A stretch of DNA of 14,838 bases from an uncultured Dorea sp. Its GTDB lineage: Bacteria; Bacillota_A; Clostridia; Lachnospirales; Lachnospiraceae. The DNA is taken from the NCBI GenBank assembly GCA_948468495.1, contig CAOKJI010000008.1, positions 1 through 14,838 on the forward strand, read 5' to 3'. This document shows, piece after piece, positions 1 to 7,900 of the stretch; position 1 is the first letter of the stretch; each line of letters opens with the position of its first letter. The position numbers and the translations under genes were made by a program. The notes beneath the pieces were generated by a model, which was given only the letters and a program-made list of their open reading frames with translations, made no database searches and was not told the origin of the DNA.

Positions 1-33
1 CAAAAAAAGCTTGACACAGAAGACAAAATGTGC

Positions 34-78
34 GGCCGCCCTTATTACTGAATCATTTATAAGGTAATAAAGGCGGCC
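34..78 (+). promoter_or_regulatory. Upstream hairpin in transposase leader
   Basis: GGCCGCCCTTATTAC (34-48) pairs with GTAATAAAGGCGGCC (64-78) over 15 positions with one mismatch, around a 15-nt loop. No T-run follows, so it is not a textbook intrinsic terminator. Its place between the IS end and the transposase start suits a structure that impedes transcripts entering from outside the element, as known for other insertion sequences. That role is inferred. Confidence 0.6.
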
Positions 79-79
79 C

Positions 80-116
80 CTTAGATTAGATATCAAATTT
101 TTCTAATTTAAGGAGG
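80..116 (+). promoter_or_regulatory. Second hairpin reaching into the transposase RBS
   Basis: CTTAGATTAGA (80-90) pairs with TCTAATTTAAG (102-112) over 11 positions, one of them a G-U pair, around an 11-nt loop. The Shine-Dalgarno AAGGAGG occupies 110-116, eight bases before the ATG at 125, so its first three bases lie in the stem. The structure begins two bases after the first hairpin. It could lower translation of the transposase. The pairing is seen in the sequence; the regulatory effect is inferred. Confidence 0.55.
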
Positions 117-124
117 TACACACT

Positions 125-1358
125 ATGTTTCATCACCAACTGAAAGCCGCATTCAATTCTGCCATTGAAAAAGTTTCTTCGCACATTTCTTCTTACGTCA
201 AGAACCCTAGATCGTGTTTGAAAATTGCTTTCTGCAAGATGCCGTCCCAATTTGCATCAGATTTTATGCTGAATTTGGGAGGTGTAGTGGGCTACATTAA
301 CCAAATTCAGCGTAAAATCTGGGGTGAAGTAGGGCGGCAGGTTGTAGGAATGAATTTTCAAACACGCTCTAGCAAAGATTTCTCCCGCACACGAAAAATC
401 CCTGCCTCTATCCTCTTGTCATACCTTGTTTCTCAAGGCTCTTCCAGCACCTGCTGTGAAATGCTTGATTTCTTCGATTTCTCTACAGATATGCCTTCGG
501 CTTCTGCACTCAACCAGCAGAAAGCTAAGCTGAAACCGGAAGCGCTGAAAGCACTTTTTAAAGAATTTCATCGTTCTGCCTCTTCCATTTCATCCACTGA
601 CTCGAAGCAAAAGTACCGCTATATTGCTACCGACGGCTCTAACGTTTCTTTTTTCTGTCGCCCTGCGCAAGATACACAAGCTTATTTTGTTTCTGAAGAC
701 CATTCTGCAAAAGGGTTCTTCAGCATTCATATCAATGCTTTTTATAATCTGGATACGAATACTTATTCGGATATTCTCCTGCAGCCAGTACACTATAAAG
801 ACGAATTCGCTGCGTTTTGTCGATGGGACAACTTCGTTTGATTTCATTAGATATGGCACTACGGATACTTACCAGCTATCCTTTCGGGTTGTACGCTTTC
901 CGCTTTCGGAGGATTCTTTTGAGTGTGTTGTCACGAATCTTCCGTCGGATGACTTCCCGGCTGAAAAGAACAAACAGCTCTATAACAGACGGTGGGCGAT
1001 TGAACCTTCTTTTCGGAAACTGAAATACACAATTGGGCTTTCCAATTTTCATTCCAGAAGACCGGAGTCTGTTAAACTTGAGATATGGGCGAAACTCATT
1101 GCCTATAATGCGACAGAACTGCTTGTCAATCATGCAGTAGTAGAAAAACATGACACCAAATATCTTTATGAAGTCAACTTTACAAAAGCTGCCCATATAT
1201 GCAGAATCTATCTCCGTCTAACCAAAGAGATCAATTCCATTGATGTGATGCCTCTGCTTTTGAAAGAGTTGATTCCGGTTCGGGAAGAGCGTCAGTTTGA
1301 GCGTCTGCAAACAGCACATTTCCGAAAGCCAAACTATCTCTATTATCGAGCCGCTTAA
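125..1358 (+). pseudogene. IS4-family DDE transposase, internal deletion and frameshift
   Basis: The first part (125 to about 820) encodes an N-terminal region and the first catalytic Asp, D170 in ATDGSNV. It then runs out of frame and stops at 841. The rest continues in the +1 frame from about 813 (RFVDGTTSF) to a stop at 1358. It carries the IS4 YREK signature Y-(2)-R-(3)-E-(6)-K in YNRRWAIEPSFRKLK, with the catalytic Glu at 1002-1004. The block that normally lies between these parts, holding the second catalytic Asp (usually in a GDRGY-like motif), is absent. So the lesion is a deletion joined out of frame, not a single-base slip. The junction lies in GCGTTTTGTC (812-821), which reads as AFC in one frame and RFV in the other and suggests repair through short homology. 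The start has an AAGGAGG site 8 nt upstream. The product should be inactive. Confidence 0.85.
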
Positions 1359-1364
1359 GCGGCT
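1349..1364. repeat. 16-bp palindrome over the transposase stop codon
   Basis: AGCCGCTTAAGCGGCT is a perfect palindrome that contains the transposase TAA at 1356-1358. As RNA it would form a 6-bp GC-rich stem with a TTAA loop. No T-run follows, so a terminator role is doubtful. Confidence 0.5.
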
Positions 1365-1427
1365 ATATCACTAAATCAGATATTTTTTTGAAAGCAGGTG
1401 TGAATCTGCTCTGTTTGTCATGCGCAT

Positions 1428-1553
1428 TTATATTTCAGTCTGTTTCCTCCAGGACAAAACGGATGGTTTAAGGTCGTGTGCTTCAGAGTTTTCTTTGTTA
1501 GTGTTACTTACAATCAACATCGTTTTTATATTGTCCGCTAAACTAATTACCAT
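1428..1553 (-). CDS. Possible 41-residue protein downstream of the HTH gene
   Basis: An open frame of 41 codons starts at ATG 1551-1553, 13 nt after the stop of the small HTH gene, and ends with TAA at 1428-1430, a few bases outside the apparent right end of the insertion sequence. A GAGGAG motif sits only 3 nt before the ATG, closer than ideal. The product is hydrophilic (it includes NTNKENSEAHDLKP), with no membrane segment or motif that I recognise. It could be the second gene of a two-gene unit with the HTH protein, or the N-terminal stub of a longer gene lost when the region was rearranged. I do not recognise the family. Confidence 0.28.
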   Translation of the reverse strand: MVISLADNIKTMLIVSNTNKENSEAHDLKPSVLSWRKQTEI

Positions 1554-1566
1554 TGACTCCTCATCC

Positions 1567-1755
1567 CTAACGTTCTTTAACATATCGTCCACTTTTTATT
1601 CTTTCATCTTTCGGTTTTTCTGCATTCTCTGGTATTGACCAATATGCTCCCATTTTAAAAGCTCCTTCTATTCGTCCTTCTATACATAATGTTCTTATCC
1701 TTCGTTGTGAAATTCCCCATTTTTCTGACATCTGGCTAATGGAAAAATATCTCAT
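1567..1755 (-). CDS. Small helix-turn-helix (MerR/excisionase-like) protein
   Basis: This 62-residue protein begins MRYFSISQMSEKWGISQRRI, which fits the helix-turn-helix of the small MerR/excisionase-like family: a short hydrophobic start, the turn around KWGIS, then a basic recognition helix. A wing-like segment IEGAFKMGAYWSIPENAEKPKD follows in two parts (IEGAFKMGAYW, then SIPENAEKPKD), and the tail is basic. It consists of one DNA-binding domain with no effector domain. In Firmicutes such proteins often sit beside mobile or toxin-antitoxin-like genes and likely act as local regulators. AGGAG lies 7 nt before the ATG, and a good promoter lies about 50 nt upstream. Only a 41-codon frame follows before the insertion sequence, so its former target or partner gene may be gone. 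DNA binding is confident; the role is unknown. Confidence 0.75.
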   Translation of the reverse strand: MRYFSISQMSEKWGISQRRIRTLCIEGRIEGAFKMGAYWSIPENAEKPKDERIKSGRYVKER

Positions 1756-1801
1756 TTTGTTCTCCTGTCTTATAGTAAGATTGATTTAATTTACCATTCT
1801 T

Positions 1802-1830
1802 ATTATAGTCCCAAGTCGGAACAAAATCAA
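1802..1830 (-). promoter_or_regulatory. Sigma-A-type promoter of the HTH gene
   Basis: Read on the minus strand, TTGATT (1825-1830) is followed after exactly 17 nt by a perfect TATAAT (1802-1807). Transcription would begin near 1795, giving a leader of about 40 nt to the ATG at 1755. Confidence 0.6.
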
Positions 1831-2110
1831 TTTTTTTTAGAACTTTATTTTTATATACATAATTCTCTCGTGATTTTCAGAAAAAAATTACCTATACACT
1901 GAGGCAGGTCACCTGCTCCTGTGGCAATCACAATTAATTATGGATTGGTTAATGATTTTCTTTTAGAATGGAATAAGAAAAAACAAGAACTTGCCAATGG
2001 AGATATTACTCCGGCAGAATACTTTGAATGGAAAATAACTTGGCCGCACGCCTAAAAAAATTTCCATATAATGACGCTCCGCTTATTACTAAAATAGTAC
2101 CAATAGACAT
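1831..2110. other. AT-rich intergenic scar
   Basis: Together with the promoter at 1802-1830, this fills the roughly 400-base stretch between the HTH gene and the GMP synthase. Apart from the 50-codon remnant it holds a T-run at 1831-1838 and a small palindrome, GCAGGTCACCTGC (1904-1916). I see no tRNA, riboswitch or complete gene. The composition is clearly more AT-rich than the genes to the right. Confidence 0.45.
1903..2055 (+). pseudogene. 50-codon remnant of an unrecognised gene
   Basis: After a TGA at 1900-1902 the plus strand stays open for 50 codons to TAA 2053-2055. There is no good start or ribosome site. The second half looks protein-like: a hydrophobic/acidic stretch NYGLVNDFLLEWNKKKQE, then GDITPAEYFEWKITWP, which recalls short conserved segments near the ends of small mobile-element proteins. 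I cannot name the family. The absence of a start, the preceding in-frame stop, and the position in an AT-rich scar between an insertion sequence and guaA suggest a decayed 3' fragment. A chance open frame cannot be excluded. Confidence 0.35.
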
Positions 2111-2156
2111 AAAGAAAGCCCGTAAAGCTTGATTTTTCAATACTTTACGAGCTTTT
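2111..2156 (-). terminator. Intrinsic terminator after the GMP synthase gene
   Basis: On the minus strand AAAGCTCGTAAAG (2155-2143) pairs with CTTTACGGGCTTT (2127-2115) over 13 positions, one a G-T wobble. The 15-nt loop contains a smaller TTGA/TCAA stem. T-rich sequence (CTTTAT) follows. The hairpin starts 6 nt beyond the stop codon. A T-run on the other side (plus strand) would let it work in both directions. Confidence 0.75.
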
Positions 2157-2161
2157 GAAAA

Positions 2162-3142
2162 TTACTCCCACTCAATCGTCCCACACGGCTTCGGAGTCAA
2201 ATCATAGAGCACCCTGTTCACGCCTTTCACTTCATGGGTAATCCGCTCCGTAATATGCTCCAACAATTCAAACGGCACATTCTCTACCGTCGCCGTCATT
2301 GCATCCACCGTATTTACCGCACGAAGAATCACTGGATACGCGAAGGTTCTTGCGCCTTCTGACACCCCCACCGACCTAAAATCCGGCACAGCGGTAAAAT
2401 ACTGCCACACTTTGCCTTCCAGTCCGTTCTTTGCAAATTCCTCCCGCAGTATCGCGTCAGATTCCCGGACAATTTCCAGACGTTCTCTGGTAATTGCGCC
2501 AAGGCAGCGCACTCCCAGCCCCGGTCCCGGAAATGGCTGACGGTAAACCATGCCGTCAGGCAGTCCCAGGGCCTTTCCTACTACTCGAACCTCGTCTTTA
2601 TACAGGAACTTCAGCGGTTCCACAAGTTCAAATTGCAAATCCTCCGGCAAACCGCCTACATTATGATGCGCCTTAACCCCGTCGCTTTCGATAATATCCG
2701 GATAAATCGTCCCCTGAGCAAGAAATTCAATTCCTTCCTGCCCTCTTGCTTCTTCCTCAAACACCCGGATAAATTCTGCTCCAATAATCTTGCGTTTCTT
2801 CTCCGGCTCTGCCACGTCCTTCAGCTTATCCAGAAAACGGTCCACTGCATCCACATAGATTAGATTCGCATCCATCTGATTGCGGAATACTTCTACCACC
2901 TGTTCCGGCTCGCCTTTACGCAAAAGTCCATGATTCACATGTACACAGACCAGCTGCTTTCCCACTGCTTTAATCAGAAGCGCCGCGACAACAGAAGAAT
3001 CCACTCCGCCTGAAAGCGCCAGCAGCACTTTTTTATCTCCAACCTGCGACTGAATCTCCTTTACCTGTTCCGCAATAAAAGCATCTGCCAGCTCCGTCGT
3101 CGTAATCCGCTCCATACTGTCCGGTCTCTTATTATTATCCAT
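2162..3142 (-). CDS. guaA: GMP synthase, ATP-pyrophosphatase subunit without glutaminase domain
   Basis: GMP synthase converts XMP to GMP with ATP and ammonia, normally drawn from glutamine. This 326-residue protein has the PP-loop SGGVDSS (residues 44-50) at the start of the ATP-pyrophosphatase domain, the XMP-binding/dimerisation part with [12 protein letters not shown], and the canonical C-terminal CGTIEWE. The glutamine amidotransferase domain of roughly 190-200 residues that begins the usual 510-525-residue bacterial enzyme is absent. The start is real: GGAGG lies 6 nt before the ATG, and no reading frame for the missing domain lies upstream, where spoVAE is next. It may use free ammonia, or a separate glutaminase as in the two-subunit archaeal enzyme. 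A full-length guaA elsewhere is also possible. The gene stands alone, with its own promoter and terminator. Confidence 0.9.
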   Translation of the reverse strand: MDNNKRPDSMERITTTELADAFIAEQVKEIQSQVGDKKVLLALSGGVDSSVVAALLIKAVGKQLVCVHVNHGLLRKGEPEQVVEVFRNQMDANLIYVDAVDRFLDKLKDVAEPEKKRKIIGAEFIRVFEEEARGQEGIEFLAQGTIYPDIIESDGVKAHHNVGGLPEDLQFELVEPLKFLYKDEVRVVGKALGLPDGMVYRQPFPGPGLGVRCLGAITRERLEIVRESDAILREEFAKNGLEGKVWQYFTAVPDFRSVGVSEGARTFAYPVILRAVNTVDAMTATVENVPFELLEHITERITHEVKGVNRVLYDLTPKPCGTIEWE

Positions 3143-3152
3143 GTTATACCTC

Positions 3153-3190
3153 CATCGAATTTTATTGATTCCATCTTATCAAATTCGATG
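3153..3190 (-). promoter_or_regulatory. Perfect 10-bp dyad (candidate operator) before the GMP synthase gene
   Basis: CATCGAATTT (minus strand, 3190-3181) and AAATTCGATG (3162-3153) form a perfect inverted repeat with an 18-nt spacer that contains the -10 box. One arm lies between -35 and -10, the other in the first transcribed bases next to the GGAGG ribosome site (3153-3149). This arrangement fits a repressor dyad. If transcription starts further upstream, it would instead be an RNA hairpin beside the ribosome site. It does not match the Bacillus PurR box that I know. Confidence 0.55.
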
Positions 3191-3201
3191 TTTTCCGTCA
3201 A
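3173..3201 (-). promoter_or_regulatory. Promoter of the GMP synthase gene
   Basis: On the minus strand TTGACG (3201-3196) is followed after 17 nt by TAAGAT (3178-3173, four of six consensus bases). Transcription would begin near 3166, about 24 nt before the start codon. Confidence 0.5.
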
Positions 3202-3266
3202 TCACAGGTTGAATCCCTCTTATCTATTACCGTTCACATGACTGTTCCGAGAGCGTTTGATAAACA

Positions 3267-3300
3267 GCGGATTGAATCAGGATATACCCTTTCAGTCCGC
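3267..3300 (-). terminator. Hairpin after spoVAE, probable terminator
   Basis: On the minus strand GCGGACTGAA (3300-3291) pairs with TTCAATCCGC (3276-3267) over 10 positions, one a wobble. A further short GG/CC stem follows with a small bulge. The tail TGTTTATC is only moderately T-rich. It lies 30 nt beyond the spoVAE stop. Confidence 0.5.
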
Positions 3301-3329
3301 GTCTTCCATGCAACATGTAAACTGCAGCT

Positions 3330-3695
3330 CTATTTCTTCATCCTGGGCTCAAATATCAGAGAAGCCAAATATCCGAAAATCAACGCCGCGGAAATACCTA
3401 CCGCGCTGGCCTTGAATCCTCCCATAAAGATTCCGATAAATCCTTCGTCCTGCACCGCTTCCTTTACGCCTTTAAACAATGTATTTCCAAATCCCAGGAG
3501 CGGTACGCTGGCTCCGGCCCCTGCAAAATCCTGAAACGGCTGATAGATTCCCAGGAATCCAAGCACCGCCCCGCTGCACACTAATAATACCATAATTCTG
3601 CCCGGCATTAGTTTCGTCCGGTCTAATAGAATCTGCGCCAGCGCACAGATTAATCCTCCAACCCAGAATGCATTGATATAATCCATAATATTCAC
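3330..3695 (-). CDS. spoVAE: Stage V sporulation protein AE (DPA channel component)
   Basis: SpoVA proteins sit in the inner spore membrane and move Ca-dipicolinic acid into the forespore and out again at germination. This 121-residue protein fits the SpoVAC/SpoVAEb family. It has an N-terminal hydrophobic segment WVGGLICALAQILLD, a second (MVLLVCSGAVLGFLGIY), the conserved loop FAGAGASVPLLGFGN, and a C-terminal membrane segment with GISAALIFGYLASLIF. I chose a GTG start at 3693-3695 because AAGGAGG (3703-3709) lies exactly 7 nt before it; the ATG three codons later would be 16 nt away. The longer upstream frame overlaps spoVAD and is not credible. It lies 14 nt after spoVAD and shares its transcript. 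Confidence 0.92.
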   Translation of the reverse strand: MNIMDYINAFWVGGLICALAQILLDRTKLMPGRIMVLLVCSGAVLGFLGIYQPFQDFAGAGASVPLLGFGNTLFKGVKEAVQDEGFIGIFMGGFKASAVGISAALIFGYLASLIFEPRMKK

Positions 3696-3702
3696 AGTGA
3701 TT

Positions 3703-3709
3703 CCTCCTT
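3703..3709 (-). promoter_or_regulatory. RBS that fixes the GTG start of spoVAE
   Basis: AAGGAGG on the minus strand lies directly after the spoVAD stop codon and 7 nt before GTG at 3695-3693. This spacing favours GTG over the downstream ATG at 3686. Confidence 0.75.
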
Positions 3710-4723
3710 TTAACAATGCTCCAGCACAATGCCATGTGCAATTCCCGGAACACTCTCTCCTTCGTTGAAGCTGACTGTAGACATGAGCGCGCCCGTTGGT
3801 ACGAATAATACTTTCTTCCACTCGCCTTTCTCAATCTTCGGCAGGATATAGGCAGCCAGAGTCGTGGCCGCGCATCCGCACCCGCTTCCTCCCGCATGGG
3901 TATCCTGAGTCTGCTGGTCAAAAATAGTCATGCCGCAGTCCATGTGGTTCTTCATAATATCCAGCCCCTTTTTCCGCATCAAGTCAAAGAGGATACTCTG
4001 TCCCACATACCCCAAATCTCCGGTGACAATCCGGCTGTATTCATCCGACTGCCTCTCAAAATCTGACAGATTAACCGCTATGGTATCCGCCGCCGCAGGC
4101 GCCATACAAGCGCCCATATTCTGGGAATCCTTTAATCCGTAATCCACGATTTTCCCAACGGTGATTCCCGTAATTCTCACATGGCTCTTTTTATTTCCCA
4201 CCACAAAAGCGCCGCTTCCGGTAACGGTCCACTGAGCGGACAGCGGTCTTTGATTAGCATAACTAAGCGGAAAACGAAATTCCTTCTCCGCCGTTCCGAA
4301 ATGGCTGGAAGTCACCGCCAGCATATGTTCTCCATATCCAGCCGCCACACACATAGAGGCCAGCGCCAGCGCTTCTCCTGAAGTAGAACAGGCCCCAAAT
4401 AAACCGAATAACGGGATTTGAAAACTCTCCAACCCCATAGAGGTTGCAATTCCCTGTCTCAGCAAATCACCGCCAAACAAATACCTGACCTTATCCGGCG
4501 TAAGTTTCGCCTTTCCCAAAGCCAGCGTACAGGCTTCCTTCTGCATGGTTCCTTCCGCAGCCTCCCAGGTCTCCTCCCCAAAGAGGTTCTCCGAATCTGT
4601 CATATCAAAGTATTTCCCCAGAGGCCCTTCGCTCTCCTTCTTTCCCACCACAGTCGCGCTGCTCATAATATAAGGAGACTCAGAAAAAGCAATACTCTGA
4701 ACTCCCTTCGTTTTCTGAATCAT
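3710..4723 (-). CDS. spoVAD: Stage V sporulation protein AD (DPA-binding protein)
   Basis: SpoVAD is the soluble, dipicolinic-acid-binding member of the SpoVA complex on the spore inner membrane, with a thiolase-like fold. The 337-residue product matches the usual length of about 338. Features include the opening VQSIAFSESPYIMSSATVVG, the thiolase-type Cys region GLFGACSTSGEALALA (Cys about residue 112), QWTVTGSGAFVV, and a glycine/cysteine-rich DTHAGGSGCGC near the C-terminus. I start it at the ATG 4721-4723 because AAGGTGG lies 7 nt before it; the frame extends 20 codons further up without a comparable site. It is followed at once by spoVAE. SpoVAC, which normally precedes it in clostridia, is not here; the SMC-type gene jetC lies upstream. 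A sigma-G-like promoter fits forespore expression. Confidence 0.95.
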   Translation of the reverse strand: MIQKTKGVQSIAFSESPYIMSSATVVGKKESEGPLGKYFDMTDSENLFGEETWEAAEGTMQKEACTLALGKAKLTPDKVRYLFGGDLLRQGIATSMGLESFQIPLFGLFGACSTSGEALALASMCVAAGYGEHMLAVTSSHFGTAEKEFRFPLSYANQRPLSAQWTVTGSGAFVVGNKKSHVRITGITVGKIVDYGLKDSQNMGACMAPAAADTIAVNLSDFERQSDEYSRIVTGDLGYVGQSILFDLMRKKGLDIMKNHMDCGMTIFDQQTQDTHAGGSGCGCAATTLAAYILPKIEKGEWKKVLFVPTGALMSTVSFNEGESVPGIAHGIVLEHC

Positions 4724-4847
4724 ATCATATCCACCTTCCATACTGTTCATACACTTTGATTTCAGTTCATTGTTACTGTTCACAGCAACATGCCAGAATG
4801 CATAATTGAACTATCAATGTTTATCTATCAGATTCTTATCCTATCCC

Positions 4848-4876
4848 TAGTATGGAAGATTTTCAAAAAATTATAC
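4848..4876 (-). promoter_or_regulatory. Candidate sigma-G promoter for spoVAD-spoVAE
   Basis: On the minus strand CATACTA (4854-4848) fits the sigma-G -10 consensus. GTATA (4876-4872), four of five bases of the -35 consensus, lies 17 nt upstream. spoVA operons are known to be sigma-G dependent. The leader to the spoVAD start would be about 115 nt, which is long. Confidence 0.5.
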
Positions 4877-4908
4877 CTTAACGAACTACCTGTGTTCAAT
4901 GAAATATT

Positions 4909-7900
4909 CTAATTTCCGCCTTCTATCATTTCCAGATAATTCCCTTTATCAATATGCATCATGGAAATCTGATTCTGATGTCTTCGGAATCCATACACGC
5001 TGTCCACATTGCGAATCAGAGACTGCAGACGCTCATCCGGCACGCATACAATCAACTGCAGTTCCAGCTCCCTTGCATAGCGCAGGCAGACCTCGCTCCG
5101 CTCCTTGTCCATCTTGGAAAATGCTTCGTCCAAAAGCACCAGCCGTATCTTAGAATCCCGATTGCTCTGCTGCATATACAGCATAGCGAATCCCGCCAGA
5201 AGCGCCACGTATTTCGGATTCTGCCCCTCGCCGCCGGAATCCCTTCCAGCCATCTCGTCTACCGCATTTTTCTTAATATTTCCCTGCTCGTCCTCCACTC
5301 TCTCATACATGCTGAAGGTCAGATAGTTGCGGTAGTCCGCGTATTTTTCCATTTCCTGTTTGTGAAGGGAACGTTTCTCCCCCTCTTCGTCCCGGGGCGG
5401 CATGAATTTCTCGGTAAGTTTCTGTATCTGCCGCTCATATTTCTGGTAAAATTCATCTTCACCCAGGCTTAACTGACCGTCAAACCCGTCGTTATAAAGC
5501 ACCTTGCTGTCTAGTTCCGGCGCCATCAGCATCTCATAGAACTGACCGTTCTCATTCTCCGCCGGAAGAATATCAATCTGATAGGTGCTGTCCGAAAAAC
5601 GGATTTTAGACAGCATCCGGTTAATTTCTCTCTTATGACGGTAAGCCGCCTTAATTTCCCCATGAATGGTCGCAATTACGTTCTCTCTCAGAGAATGATA
5701 GACCAGACGATACTGTTTCTCGAATTCTTCTTTGTATTTCGGCTCAAAATCCTGTAAGAGCTGAGCCAATACCTTATCATATACATCGTTGTCTCGTTCC
5801 ACTCCGGTAAATCCATATGCCGGATATTCTCTGTTAAAATGATTTCTCGCAATCGTTCTTTGGTCTTCCGCCTGTTCTTCCTGCTCTCCAAGCCGCGCAA
5901 GCTTCTCATGCTGTTTTCTGCGGTAGGTATTCTCCGCCTGTGTTTCCAGATTTTCCTTCACTTCTGCAAGAAGCGTCTCATTTACCGCAAATCCTTCCTG
6001 CAGACCGGCAAGCCTCTCTTTATAATCCCCGAGCTCCTTCTCTACCGCCCGGTAATCACCTTCCCGCCCGATACGTTCTTTATTCACCTGATTTAGCTGT
6101 CTGTTAATCTCTGCAAGCGCCTGCTCAAGACTCTCAAGCCGTTCTTTTCGCTGCGCAGTAAAACTGCCGTCTTCCAGACCCCGAAGCTCTTCCTTGAGCT
6201 GCTCCCGCTTTTTCAGATAAATATTAAGCTCCTTAGAAGCTGAAGAAAGCCGCGCAAGCTGGGCAGGACTCTGATTCAGACGCTCGAATTTCTGCGCCTG
6301 ATTTAAGGTTTCCTGTAACTGAACGTCCGCAATCTGCCGTTTCTGCAATTCATAAACCTCATCCTCCAGCTCTTTCAACTTCGCTTTGGAGACCCGGGTT
6401 CCAATGCAGGCATACCGGTTATAATCGTCCTCCCTCAAATGCCGGAAGATATAATTGCTGTAAGAATAACAGTCCGGCGTCACGCCGTCGCGCACCTGAT
6501 GCAGCTCGTCCACTGTCTCACACTTGTAAATCCTCCCCAGATACTTTCTTAAGCACAAATCCACATAAGGTTCCGCCGCTCTCACCGCATCATATAATGT
6601 TCCCTCTTCTGCCTTCGGATTATCCCTCTTAATTGCAGCCGTATTAATCAAATCCACTTCTTCAAATTCTCTCCGCTTCATCCTGCGGAAAATCTTTGCT
6701 GCGTCCACCGCATACTGAGGCTCCACAATCAGACTGCGCTTGATGCGGCCCAGTCTTCCTTCAATGGCATTTTTCCATTTTTCATCTGTAATATCAAAGA
6801 GATCCGCAAATATTTCCACATGAACCGTCCGTCCATACTGGCTGCCAAGCTCGCTCTGAAGCTGCGCTCTGGCGCTTTTTAAATCCTTTCGGTAAGGCTT
6901 CCTGTCATTTTTTAAATCCTCCGCCATCTCTTTCTTATCATTCAGTTCTTTTGTCGTCTTACGGATACTCTCTTTTAACTCCGCAAGTTCTTCTCCAATA
7001 ACTGCCAGCACATTTTCAATTCCGCGCTTCACTTTCGCAAAATCGGACTCCGACGCCTCTCCTTCCAGTATCCCGTCGATACACTGCAGGGTCGGATTGC
7101 TGACATATCCGCTGATATCTTCATCCTCTGCCCATGCCCGCAATCCATTCTGAATCTCCTTCCACTGTCTGGCATTGCCTTCAAGGAGACCGATGGTGGT
7201 CTGGAGTTCTTCCATTTCCTTCTTCTTTACACCATAGTCGCTTGCCTGAAGCTCGGCCTTGACCTCTATCAGTTCATCCGTCTTTTCTTTTCTGCCGGCT
7301 TCGAGGATATTGTATTTCTCATCCAGCTCAGAAATCTTCCCGCCGATGCCGTTCAAATCCTCTCTCTTCGCTTCCAGCCGTATCTTACAGCTCTCTATAT
7401 CCAGAATCCTTAAGATGCGCTCTGCGCGAATCCTGTCCGCCTTCACCTGAACAAGCTTCCGGTTCTCTTCCCCTATCTCCTTAAGAATCTCAATCCGGCG
7501 CTCTAAGTCGTCCACCCGCTCCTTGATTTCACGATACGCCCCTAACTGTCTGCTGATAGCGGAGACTGTATCCTCTTTGCTCTTTGGAAACATGTAATCC
7601 CGGATAAACTGCCCCGTACCGTCCGCCATTCGAAGTGCAATTGCGCTCTTCTCCATGGTCACCAGCCGGCCCGGATCAATATAGCCGAATATCACATCAT
7701 ACAGCGTGTTTAAGTAAGCCTCTCTTGAGGGATAAATGCGGTTGACCTCCAGTCTTCCTCTGTTCTCTTCCGACCCGCTTCTTAATTCTATCAGCTTCTT
7801 TAACTGCGCCGTCGTATAAGGCGTCCCATTCTCCGTTATATATCCGTTCTCCGGAATCTTTCCCGAATGACTGAAGAAATGATATTTCCTCAATTCCCGG

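Larger units (their letters stand above)
9..1423 (+). mobile_element. IS4-family insertion sequence, defective
   Basis: The element is defined by an IS4-type DDE transposase reading frame, now broken, with short untranslated ends. Possible imperfect terminal inverted repeats lie at 9-20 (GCTTGACACAGA) and, inverted, at 1410-1423 (read on the minus strand GCATGACAAACAGA). They match over about 12 positions with a 2-base gap, so the exact ends are uncertain. I could not see a target-site duplication because the left flank lies outside the window. An internal deletion has removed part of the transposase, so this copy cannot move by itself, though a full-length relative could mobilise it if the ends are intact. 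Confidence 0.7.

Noticed and set aside
11..39. TTGACA at 11-16 as a promoter for the transposase
   Set aside because: No -10-like hexamer lies 16-18 nt downstream, where the sequence is GC-rich hairpin. The match may simply belong to the terminal repeat.
624..812. Apparent start at 624 of the second transposase frame
   Set aside because: The 624-812 part does not read as transposase; true homology begins at the junction near 813. It is a shadow of the first frame.
1420..1638. 72-codon hydrophobic plus-strand frame after the insertion sequence
   Set aside because: It overlaps the end of the HTH gene on the other strand, lacks a ribosome site, and its hydrophobicity follows from AT-rich antisense composition.
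3238..3534. 98-codon plus-strand frame across the guaA-spoVAE gap
   Set aside because: Most of it is antisense to spoVAE, and the gap part is explained by the hairpin after spoVAE.
3696..3821. Upstream extension of the spoVAE frame to an ATG at 3821 (163 residues)
   Set aside because: It would overlap the 3' end of spoVAD by more than 100 nt and has no ribosome site. AAGGAGG lies 7 nt before the GTG at 3695 instead.
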